Positions 38,877-49,290 of a stretch of 64,000 nucleotides of DNA are shown piece after piece. The notes beneath the pieces were generated by a model. That model did no database searches. It worked only from the letters and a program-made list of their open reading frames with translations, and was not told the origin of the DNA. The DNA is from Setaria digitata (lineage: Eukaryota; Nematoda; Chromadorea; Rhabditida; Setariidae), in NCBI GenBank assembly GCA_003640385.1, contig RCAB01000277.1, positions 20,518 through 84,517 on the forward strand, read 5' to 3'. The position numbers were made by a program, and so were the translations under genes. Numbering within the stretch: the first letter of the stretch is position 1; each line of letters starts with the position of its first letter.

Positions 38877-38882
38877 TTACAG
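38877..38882 (+). promoter_or_regulatory. probable spliced-leader acceptor for the bZIP mRNA
   Basis: ATATTTACAG|ATGTGTT places the acceptor 7 nt before the chosen ATG at 38890. The ATG immediately after the AG is in another frame. Confidence 0.45.
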
Positions 38883-38889
38883 ATGTGTT

Positions 38890-41492
38890 ATGGATGGACT
38901 AGGCGTTGAATCGTGTCCAAGTCCGCAATCATCTTCATCATTAAAAGGTTTGAATCTAATCTGTTCCAATAATCAAATAGAACGACGTCCACCCGATTCA
39001 TCAAACAGTTCCGAAACATCCATTTCACCAGTACCATCTAATACCGATTTCAGCAAGCGGTTCGTCTTCTATAAACTGAATTTAAATTTGCACTGTCAAA
39101 TTTCAGAAATAAATTTGATCGAACGATAAAGGTAAAATTCAATCCTTTTTTAACTTTCCGTCTTTTCACACGGAAAAAAGAGGATAGTGTAGGGGTTATC
39201 TAGGTGTGTGAGTGAGTATTCAGAAGATTCTGACTATTTTCTAACAAAAAAAGTGTTCTGGAGCAGGCTATCCGTAAACGAAAGTAACAAAGATGACGCG
39301 AACTGGGAAAACCGACAGTATAACAATGACGCTGCAAAAAGGTCACGCGAAAGACGTCGTATGAATGATATGGTATTTGCAATTTAAATTTTATTCAGAG
39401 ATTTAAAGTTTGAAATATTCATTCATTTCAATTCCACTATAAGTCAGTTTTTCCATTTCGCTTTCAGACTATGGAACAAAAGTTACTCGAACTAACTAAA
39501 GAAAATAATCTACTAAGGAGTCGGTTGAAACAGCAACAACAGCAGCAACAACAACAACAAGCAATACGTTTGGTAACATCTGCCTCGCATGATAGCGTCA
39601 TTGTATCAACCTCACAACGAAAGGATACCATTGCTTCGGTGGTACCAACGGTACCCTCTTTGCCGGTATCATCGGTAACAACCCTTGCAGCCAATTTGGC
39701 AAATGTTATCGGACCACCAACAAAGCTACCAGCAATGTTTCCAACGCATCTATTTACTACTGCACCGCTACTTGCAACACCATCCAGTTCTGCCCCTCCA
39801 CCAATTTTTCCACCATCCGGTACCGCTGCAACGCCACTCTTAACATCTGCAACTACTGCACCACAGGTAGCAGTATCTGCAACACAACAACTTCCTGCAC
39901 TGCAGATCTGCACACTGCAAGCTGCACTGCAACAAGTACAACAGGCAGGTATCTATGGTATTTTGTGGTGCTCGATGATATGGTATATTCCAGGAAACTT
40001 CTTCCAGTTGATTCTTGAATGATTGTTTCAGAATTATTGCTCCTCATCTGGTGCAGCAACAATTTCTTCCGGCCATGGTGCCTTCCAACCGTTTCACAGC
40101 TCTCGCGATCCGACAAGTTCCACGCAAAGTTACAGTCCTGATTCGTCAACAAACGATGCTACACCTGTCGACTACTCTTTACACGGAACAATTCACATAG
40201 GTTACTATTTCATCTGCATGATATATCGGCTGCAAGTAGGTATTCATGTTGCTGTTACAGAAACGCCATCCGATCCGTCGCACATTCTGAGATACCGACT
40301 GCTAGAGCGACATTTAGATGTCTCTACAGAAGCTGAAACCGAACAGCATGTGCCGACTGATACCCTGGCGCAATCGTCATCCTCGTCGGAACGAGCTCGT
40401 GAAAGTGATCTGGACGATAAGCCACGGTCTCTGCTTGGTTCGCTACTTTCGACCAAACGGACTTCACCGCTTGTTGCTCAGAGTCGAACAGATACTCATT
40501 CCGGTCTCAACAATGCATCACCCAAAGATGTAAACTAAATCCAGAAAATGACATTATCTTTAGCCAAACTTTCAGGCTTTTGTAGTGATTTTTCTGCTTC
40601 GAGTTCCTTTTGATTCTGAGAGTTGCGCTGTGTTTTCAAAAACATAATATTAATTCACATCTTTATTTCTTGAAATCAAATCCGAGCACTTTAACGTAGA
40701 AGTCATGCCAGTAAATTCGAATAGTTCTCAATAGCAGTGCAAGAATTCTTTTAATTCTTGTGATATGCACTAGCCTTTGCAATTCATTGCACAATTTTTT
40801 TCTATTTTTCAAAACTCACCACATCAAATGAATAAGTTATTTTGCAGAATGATTTGAAAAACTGTTTGAGTAGTTTGGCAGTAAATTTGAGTAACGCAAT
40901 GCCAGGAACACGAACCACGGTATCAGGGGTACCATCAAAGCCTGTAATAATAGGTTCAATGGCCATATCAGGAGCATCAGCGATTAAAAGTGATAGCAGT
41001 GATAGCATGGAATCACCAACCAGTAATAATAGCACAACCGATTCAATGCGATCACAACTCAGTCCTTCAACTCCTAAAAATTCCGCAATTGTTAAAGCTT
41101 TACGTTCAAAACCATCTAGCAAGGTAAAATTGGATCAAATTTGATTGTAATATTGCTGATTTCTTTTAAGACGGGTTTGAAATACTGCCAGTGCTGGTTG
41201 GCAGTTTTCAATTCTGCCTTTGCGCCGGAAATTAGAACTAATTTTATGAAATTCTTTTTGTAAGTTCAAAGCATTCCAGCAGCAATACATAGATCGTAGA
41301 AGGCGTAACAACGAAGCAGCAAAACGATGTCGCGCTAATCGTCGAGCCCAGTTCGAGTATCGCAGTAAACGAGCCCAGCAACTGGAGGCCGAAAATGATG
41401 AACTTCGGAAAGAGATGAATCGTTTGAATCAGGAATTAGAACAACTTAAAGCATTACATGCAGCTAAAAGTGCTACTGTTCTTCAGCGGTGA
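38890..41492 (+). CDS. transcription factor with two bZIP domains (NFIL3-like and PAR-like), about 556 aa
   Basis: Exons 38890-39059, 39267-39372, 39468-39935 (or 39948), 40032 (or 40057)-40200, 40261-40529, 40848-41123 and 41280-41492 stay in frame. bZIP 1 (about 66-113): DDANWENRQYNNDAAKRSRE then an NFIL3/E4BP4-type register MNDM-TMEQKLLELTKENNLL; the zipper is split by an intron and followed by ten Gln. A long Ser/Thr/Pro/Ala-rich linker follows. bZIP 2 (about 489-545): RRRRNNEAAKRCRANRR, then a zipper with leucines every seven residues (LEAENDE-LRKEMNR-LNQELEQ-L), resembling HLF/TEF/CES-2. Both basic regions keep the N-x-x-A-A-x-x-S/C-R signature, so both should bind DNA. The acceptor of exon 2 (GAGCAG) is not TTTCAG and the exon 3/4 junction has two in-frame solutions. 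If the donor at 40530 is unused the protein ends two codons later after bZIP 1. AATAAA at 42166. Confidence 0.85.
39519..39560 (+). repeat. CAG/CAA tract encoding ten glutamines
   Basis: Mixed CAG and CAA codons directly after the first leucine zipper. Mixed codons make slippage less likely than in a pure repeat. Confidence 0.85.
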
Positions 41493-42804
41493 CTTTTTTT
41501 AAAAAATGAAAACAAGGAAGGTGATCAGTATTTCTATTAATCAGATATTGAATTTTAGAAAAGTTTTCTTTAAAAAACAAATTTCAGGGAAGTTTTAAAT
41601 CTTTGTATTTTTCGACCACAAAAAATTTTTTTTAAATTTATAAAATAGTAATTTGTCAAGTATTTCATTATAATTTACTAATGTCAATTTTTTAATCCAC
41701 ATTTTGTATTTTTAATTTGTTCTTGTTTCAAGTTTTAAATTTGATTCAGTGCCTTAAAATCTTGAAGGCGAATTCCGAAAATTCCAAAAAAAAACTTTTA
41801 AAAAAATTTTTTTTTTTTGGAATTAGACGTAAATATTGCTGAGGAAAAGTGAATTATGTATTTATCTTGTTTAATACATGTTTAATTACCTCTGCTTAAA
41901 GAAAAAGATTAATCAGCTTGACATTTGACCTCAGTTTTCTCCTTTTTGTTTAGTTCGTAGAATTAACGTGTCAATTTATTACAAGACATAGATTCAAATG
42001 TATTTTCCATGTCCTCCTTTTTTTTTAATTTTTGTTCTTATGTGTGCTTTACGGAATTATACGTCACTGTATGACTTTTGACCTCATTTTTTTTGTACTG
42101 CTTTTTAGTTTTCTTTTTGTGTATTTTTCTGGAATAATTCAGTAATTTGATTTTACAATATATTGAATAAACTATTTTTTTCTGTTTGAAATCTCTGATT
42201 CAGTGCTGGTCGTTAGTATGGCTTTTTTTAACTGGTATCAATTGAATTTTTTTGAATTGAATTCAGCATCAAAAGTATTTATTAGTTTCGAAGGCCAGAA
42301 ATAAATAAACAAATTTAGTTAGTTAGTTTTTTTTTTTTAACTGCTATCAATTATCCATTAAAAATGCAAAATTATGATATTTATTCGTAATTTGCAAAAC
42401 ATCCGTTTTATTTATTTATTATCAAAATATCTGTTTTATAAAATTAACTTGCAAATATCATCAAAAATAAACATTGAAACAGTTCATAAGCATAGTTGAA
42501 GTGTGAAAATATATTTCATTTATTGCGTCTCCTCATTTTAGATCGCATTTTATATTTTTTGCTCTGCAAATGAGAATATCAGCTTTCTATGCCACTTGCG
42601 CTAATTCATTTGATATGTATAATTATTATTATTTTTTTTTTTTGAGAATGTTGGTTCTGTAATGCTTTAAAGTTATTATGAATTAACTGAATTTGCTTTG
42701 AACTATAAAATTAGAAAAAAAAAAATAACATTTTAATCACTTCAATATAGTTTAGAAATTTAATGAAAAAATGAGCTTTTTTCCTTTCTTTTTAATGAAC
42801 ACTT
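41493..42804. other. intergenic between convergent bZIP and kinase genes
   Basis: Very AT-rich with many T runs. It should contain both 3' UTRs. No coding exon was identified, though a small extra last exon of the kinase cannot be excluded. Confidence 0.55.
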
Positions 42805-45800
42805 TCAAATACTCACCGATTGTAACCGTATCGGACTGTTGGAGTATACTTTCAGCGATATATTTTGTTTCAGCGAATCATTCATTTGTCGAGGTGATGA
42901 GGTATCTTTACCGGAATTCAGTGTGATTGCTGTTACGGTATCTGTATGTTTCTGATAAGCATCCACTTCGGCTGCTGGTTGGTTAAGTCTTTTGGCTATT
43001 TTTTCTAATTTTTTTACTGCCTTGAAGAGTAGACAGTAAAATGAGCATAATAAAATAATTAAAAAAAACCTACTCTTAAATCATTTTACTACCGTAAATC
43101 GATATGTTAATATTTAACTAAATCAAAGATTTTTAGAAAATATTTCTTTGCTATAAACCATATTTCTTCCAAGTCTTGTTTTAGTATAATTATAAATTGG
43201 AAATTATTTTCGCTACCTTTTTTACTCAATAATTAGAAATATTAGTTAACGAAACAAAAATTACAGTTGATATAGGCCATCGTGATGCCGGATTTTGTTC
43301 CCAGCAATGTTTAAGCAACGATGATATACCATTTGGCGCTTCCGGTATTGCCATCCTCTTTCCGGCTAGTACCTAAATTTTCCTTTTTATTTTTTTTTTA
43401 CCTGTCTGTTGACATTTTTGTTTTGATTTAATCAAATTAAAATTTCGTATAAAATTAACCATTTTTTTAACTTCTGTATTCGACATTCCTTTGTAAGGCT
43501 CTTCACCATCGGTGAATATTTCACAAACCATTATGCTAAATGAAAAGACATCCGTTTTTAAGCTGTAGACAAATGTTGCAATTGTTTCAGGTGCTGTCCA
43601 TTTGATTGGTACTTTTTTGCAAGTCTTCATTTTATAAATTGTCCCCTCACGTGACATTCCAAAATCACTAATTTTAGCCTGTAAAAATCATTTGTCGAAA
43701 TTAATTCCATTACTTTTCAAAACAAGCAAATGATTTCCAAATAATTATCTTTCTTCGATAATTAAATGAATAAAGTGATAAAAATACGGGAACAAGAAAG
43801 CAAAGTAACATTTGAAAGAAAATTAATGCAAAAATAGAGGGAAATAAATGAAATGCATAGGAAATGAAGGACTTGACCACTTTATCTTTGGTGTACAAGA
43901 TATTCCGGGCGGCAATGTCGCGATGAATGCATTTCTTATCATGCAAATACTGCAAGCCATATGCAGCACCAAGACACATCTTTTCAACTTTTTCATTATC
44001 CGATACGCTACCTCGTCGTTGTCGCAGATCATCCGAAAGGCATCCTCCTTTCACCTGATAAATTTACAATCAACTGTTGCATTTTATTATTCATTTTGAA
44101 ATTAATGACTTTCCTGACTTTTCTTCCAAGTACAGTAATTAATTTTAAATTTCTCTTCAATTTATTTAGAATTTATTTAAATTATGAATTGAATAGGTAT
44201 TCTAGAAGGCATTCAGACGTTTCTTTACCAATTCGATAACAATCATAAGGGGTTCTCGATCGACTGCAACACCATAGATACGAACGATATTATCGTGGCC
44301 GTAGTGACGCATTAGACGTGCTTCGTGCATCATTTCCTTTATTTTTTCCTTCCGAAATGCCATCTGAGCTTCCGTAACCGTAACTTTAGCCTGAATTTTG
44401 ATCAATAATGAAATTAAAGGTATATTTCAAAGCAATACTACATTTAGTACGTGACTAATAGGCAAGCAATGTTTAATTGCGTGGTTATGTTATGTAAGAT
44501 GTGCATTTCAAAAGTAAAAGTTAGCACATGATTATTGCGACAAAAGTATATTCCTAAGATGTGAACAAGTTAAGCAAGTTAATATTTCATTACTAGGATG
44601 TTTCTTTCGGGATAATTAAGCTATAAATTTAAATTTGTTAGACAGAAATTGCGTCACACGTTATCGCTAGAATATAGAAGTGTATTTCAATCTAACAATT
44701 ACTGAAATGTCAAAAAATTGACCTAAGTGACGGGATTTGCGTCCAGCATATGGCACGTGCTACCTGACGTGCGGAAGTATATTCCTAATAGTACATGATT
44801 GTCAATGTTGGAAGTTGTGCTTCTTGAGCTTCACGTAGTGCGAAATCATTAAAATACAAAAATTAGATTTATAAGGCGCAACTTACGCTTATTAAGTGAT
44901 TATTGCGATGAAACTGCATATTTTAAGAGAAAAAGTATGCTTGTCACTTGACTGTTAGCATGCAAAAGTACATTTCCAAGACAGAAGTTATATTGGAATC
45001 TTATCATGACAGAAAGTAATTATCAAAAGTGTACAGTAGCTACTCTATGTATAGGAGTAAGAATAAATAATATAGGATATGAGTAAGAATAAGGATAAAA
45101 TAGGACGGAATAGAGCAGAGTAGGAATAAAACAGGAAAGAAATAGAAACGGATCAGAATAGAATAGGAATATGAACTTGATAAGAAAGTGTGTTTTCAGT
45201 TCAGAGTTCCAAAGTAGTATGGATGAAATGAAGAATGATAGTATTGACGAACGATTTTCACGGCGCATTCGACCTTCTTCCTCTTGATGGTCACTTCACC
45301 TGAGCGCACTTCTCCGAACGCTCCACTGCCAAGCACTTTCTTCAGCGTTATATCATCATGATTGAATTCCCATGGCTGTCGATTAATTGCTTTAATTAGC
45401 ACACTATTCTCCAGCTGCATTAATTAGATTAGCTTCATTCTTTTTAATTCAAATTAACAAATTAACAATTCAATTCCTGTTGACTGTTCACAGTTGTGGC
45501 TGGGAATTCAATTAATTTAATTTCAATGAGGATTCAACAATGCACAGCAAAAACATTATTAAATTTTGGATATTTATTGAATTCATTCAAAAAGTATCCT
45601 AATATATAGTAGGGAAGTCACTACATGTAATCTTTGCTGAAACATTCACTTTTTCTTTAGTTCGGAATAAAATTTAGATCAGGAATTGGCAGTGAAATCA
45701 ATGCTTTAGCGAATTTCATTTGTTCACTGAGGTTTTGATCTTTAAGCAAAACTTAGATCATCAATTATATCAAACTTTAATTTCTGAACTTTTTCCAATT

Positions 45801-46790
45801 GCAATGGAATCTTTACTTCCGGATTGATCGGATCTCCTTTTTTAACATAGTAATCAATTAATTCGAAGAATGAGGCAAATTTAATCGCTTCAATTGCAAT
45901 CCATACCATTTTCCCGTTCGGAAGCTTTTGCTTCTTAACTATCACATGTCGAACCTAAAATGAGGAAGTATCTATGCGATTTGATTCCCTCACAATTAAA
46001 TATTTCATAATAAACTTTAAATTTCATTCATTTATAAATATTTTTAAATGAATCAGCTAGAGCAGTCATTTTATGTGCTGTTGTGCGAATATAAGCAGAC
46101 CGACTGCGGTGATTGTTCTTTTGATACACGTACTGATATAATTACTTCACGCGGATCACTTGGTCGTGGCTGGGAAACACGTACAAGGAAGTCTCCAATC
46201 TGCAACGGAAACTATTTTCGGTAAGGTAGTTTTTTAATTTTTTAAAAAACAAACCACTAATTTGATAAACACTAGAGTAATTCAATTAATGAAAAAATTT
46301 TCAATTAATAAAATTCTTAAGTAAATGAATAATTTGAAAAGATCAAAATTTTTTTTTTTTTTGATTTTCTATTAAACGAATTTGATTCCTTCTAATATTG
46401 ACTGAAAGGTTTGAATACTAACAAAGACCTCAGTCAAAATTTCATTGCAGTCTTCACGAGGTAATAAACCATGGAAATATTTCTCATCCTCCAAACCCTT
46501 CGGTATATCTTCCGCTTTACTTCCCTTTTCTCAAAGATTCGAAAGATAAAAATTATAACATTCTACAGTGTACATTTATTGCGACAGCGCTCATTTAATC
46601 AATCGACAAATTAAAATTTTACCACACTAAGTCGAAAGTTCCAGTACCATTAATAATTAATTAATAGCAACAGTCTGCCTTTAATTATTAATTGCTAAAT
46701 ATTGATATTTTCATATGGGATAATATAAAAGAAAAAAAGGAAAGGGTAAATCTAACCTGAAACACCTGCTTTTGAAGATTTCACTGCCAT
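42805..46790 (-). CDS. SH2-domain tyrosine kinase, Fes/Fer (FRK-1) type, 469 aa, 10 exons
   Basis: Non-receptor tyrosine kinase with an SH2 domain and a kinase domain but no F-BAR or SH3, the layout of nematode Fer-related kinases. Exons on the minus strand: 46790-46757, 46529-46429, 46199-46134, 45954-45790, 45414-45253, 44390-44229, 44054-43878, 43678-43460, 43372-43265, 43020-42805, all in phase. SH2: [10 protein letters not shown] at 29-38, then GDFLVRVS with the phosphotyrosine-binding Arg (R52). Kinase: PWEF linker, Gly loop GSGAFGEV at 151-158, catalytic Lys in AVKI (K175), alpha-C Glu in HEARLM (E199), HRDIAARN at 274-281, DFG at 294-296, and VPIKWTAPE. All catalytic residues are present, so it should be active. 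The final codons overlap a strong donor (TCG|GTGAGT), so the C-terminus may differ. Confidence 0.95.
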
Positions 46791-46796
46791 TACTTC

Positions 46797-46800
46797 CTAG
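46797..46800 (-). promoter_or_regulatory. probable spliced-leader acceptor for the kinase mRNA
   Basis: The minus strand reads TTTGTTCTAG|GAAGTA immediately before the ATG at 46790, leaving a 6-nt leader. Confidence 0.45.
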
Positions 46801-47619
46801 AACAAATAAAACAGCCAACCGATCACTTCCCGATGAACTATGAATAACGAAGTTCCATCGATATGAGATTTTTTATAGATTAAAGTATCCCTCCAAATTT
46901 TCATAACTATGTTTTTATTTTTTCCTTTTAAAGAAATATTCTCTTAATTTATAACCAAACATTGTTTAATTAAAAATTTTACGGATTTTAAAATGATTAA
47001 AGAAAGTTCTCGCTCACTAAATATTGATAAATTAATTCTGGAAATTTTAGAAAATAGATTGATTGATTGATTGGAATTTTCTTTTTTTGCAAAATCACTA
47101 ATGAATTATCCTTATCTGCAGATAAATTAGGATTGTGAGTTGTTAAGGAAGTAGCAGGAGTGCTCAGTACGGCAGTTCAGATGAACCAAATTTGGATTTA
47201 TGCGTTTCAAAAAAGGAGCATAGTGAGATTCTGCAGGAAGCGTGCAAAATAGGTTTGAATCTTTGCACATGAGAGAAATGAAAGTTTTCATTTATTAAAC
47301 TATTAAATTCTTTTTAAATTTTTTCAAGAAATGAAAAATAGAAAAAAAAATCCATATCAGTTGCGAGAGAATAGTGATTTTAAGATTTACGTTAAGTAAT
47401 AATTCCTCGACTTCTTAATTCACTAGTTAGTGCAAACTGAAAAGCCAATGAATGAACTGAGAGAAGTTATAGAGGTACAGTCCAGCTAGATGAGCTAGGA
47501 AAAATTAGCAATAAGTTTGTCTTTTTTTTATTTCGCCACCTTTTTCAAATTTTCATTTTTCTTTGTTTTTGATTCCCCTCTTTGTTTGCTACTACTGTTG
47601 CAGTGTGTAGCATCACACT

Positions 47620-47759
47620 AAATTTGTTAGAAAGCTGACGTTTAGCAGCTTTCTAACAAATTTATCTCGGCGATCGAGAGTTAGTAATATTCTAACATCN
47701 AACGTCAGCTTTCTAACAAATTTATCTCGGCGATCGAGAGTTAGTAATATTCTAACATC
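47620..47759. repeat. inverted repeat plus 54-bp duplication around an N
   Basis: 47646-47699 and 47706-47759 are direct copies (CAGCTTTCTAACAAATTTA... to ...TTCTAACATC) separated by the N at 47700. In addition 47620-47637 is the reverse complement of 47646-47663, and the second copy extends this inverted match to 23 bp (47620-47642 with 47701-47723). Confidence 0.8.
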
Positions 47760-49029
47760 GCTACGCATTCACTCATCTCACTTTGACAGACATGTGATTG
47801 ACGAAGGAAGTAATCCGATAAATTGCAAATGAGAGTAGCGCAAAGTTAACCACCTGATGAAGTGTCAAACTTTAAATCTCATGAATCCAGAAGTAAAACT
47901 TAGCTGGTAGGAAAGATTTTCAAAAATTTCAAATGTCATCGTCACAAAACCGGCAGCATTGTAACATAGCCTTACTGCGTGGATTTTAGCAAACCACCTC
48001 AAAACCCAAGGTTAAATGCCGGTTTGCTAAAGTGTACAGACTAATTCACTAGGTGACAATGACAGTTTTGTATGATTTTGATAGGGTCATTAGAAACTTT
48101 CCGTACCGATTAGTATTAGCAACTAAGTAAATGAAATTGCTTTTTGGCTCAAGTAACAAATATACTGAATGACAGGCCTCCGATATACAGATGCAGAATT
48201 CTTGTATTTTTGGCAAGGCTATTTTTCTACATTAGTTTTCATAAAATTTAAATTTATCCAATGCAATAATTCTGCAACGATTTTATCTTGCAGTCGGACG
48301 TTTATAAATTGAAAGAAGCATGTCCTTTTAGTAAATTCACTAATTAATTGGGAAAAAATGTTGCAAGCTAAGAGGGATGGAAGCATTACTTCTTATTTGA
48401 TCTCATGCGGGAAATAAAATAGTGTGGTACTGTTTAAGTTCAAGATGTAACACTTAAAGGCTATTCTGACATTATACAACACTGTGCAAAGATTATTTTA
48501 TCGTTGTACAATATGGTTTAAGCATTAAAAAGTATTATATATCTGTTTTTAACTTTCATGAACATTCTTGACACTTCATCTAGAATTGAAATTGACATTA
48601 GGCATCACTAACATGTTACCAATGAATATGTGATGTAAAGTAGCTATTAAAAATTATATTATTTAGTTCAATGGTTACTCTACTACTCACTTATCATTGA
48701 AAAGTTAATTAATGAAATTAACTTGAAATAAATATCAATAAACAAATATTGTGGACTTGACTTCTAAATTATACAAGAAAATGCTCAAACTAATATATGT
48801 GCCACATAACTATAACTACGTAATTTAGTCATAAGTCATATCATATATTGGTAATCACACTCAAAATTACATATCACATAATGATTTGTTAACGCTTAAA
48901 TCATATCGTGTAATGATAAAATAACCTTCACACGATGTTATAGCCTTCACATCATGACATATTAAACTTTGTTAATTCGAGAGTAAGGTTTTTTGAAATA
49001 GTTTTTATTTTATTTAATTTTTTCTTGTA

Positions 49030-49241
49030 ATTTTTGTATATATCATATATATTACAAAATTATGTATATGAGATTTAAAAAAATACAAAATTATATATAT
49101 ATAATTGTACATATATAATTTTATACATATATAATTATATATATATATATAATTATAATATACATATATAATATATATATATATAATACGTTATATTACA
49201 AATTTTTGTAATACGTTATATATATATATTTTTGTAATACG

Positions 49242-49275
<34 letters not shown>

Positions 49276-49290
49276 CGTATTACAAAAATT
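49030..49290. repeat. AT-rich palindromic block with (TA)n
   Basis: Dense ATATAT and ATAATTATAT sequence, with TTTTTGTAATACGTTATATA on the left and its reverse complement TATATAACGTATTACAAAAA on the right of a long TA run. The block could fold into a large cruciform. Confidence 0.8.

Larger units (their letters stand above)
28566..38889. other. 10-kb gene-poor region upstream of the bZIP gene
   Basis: No exon with family resemblance was seen on either strand. The open frames here are short, of biased composition and lack supporting splice sites. It contains ATT microsatellites, a GT tract and a roughly 34-bp minisatellite, listed separately. It may hold distal regulatory sequence for the bZIP gene. 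Confidence 0.5.

Noticed and set aside
39464..39913. 149-codon minus-strand frame
   Set aside because: Antisense shadow of the bZIP gene's exon 3; its Cys run is the complement of the Gln tract.
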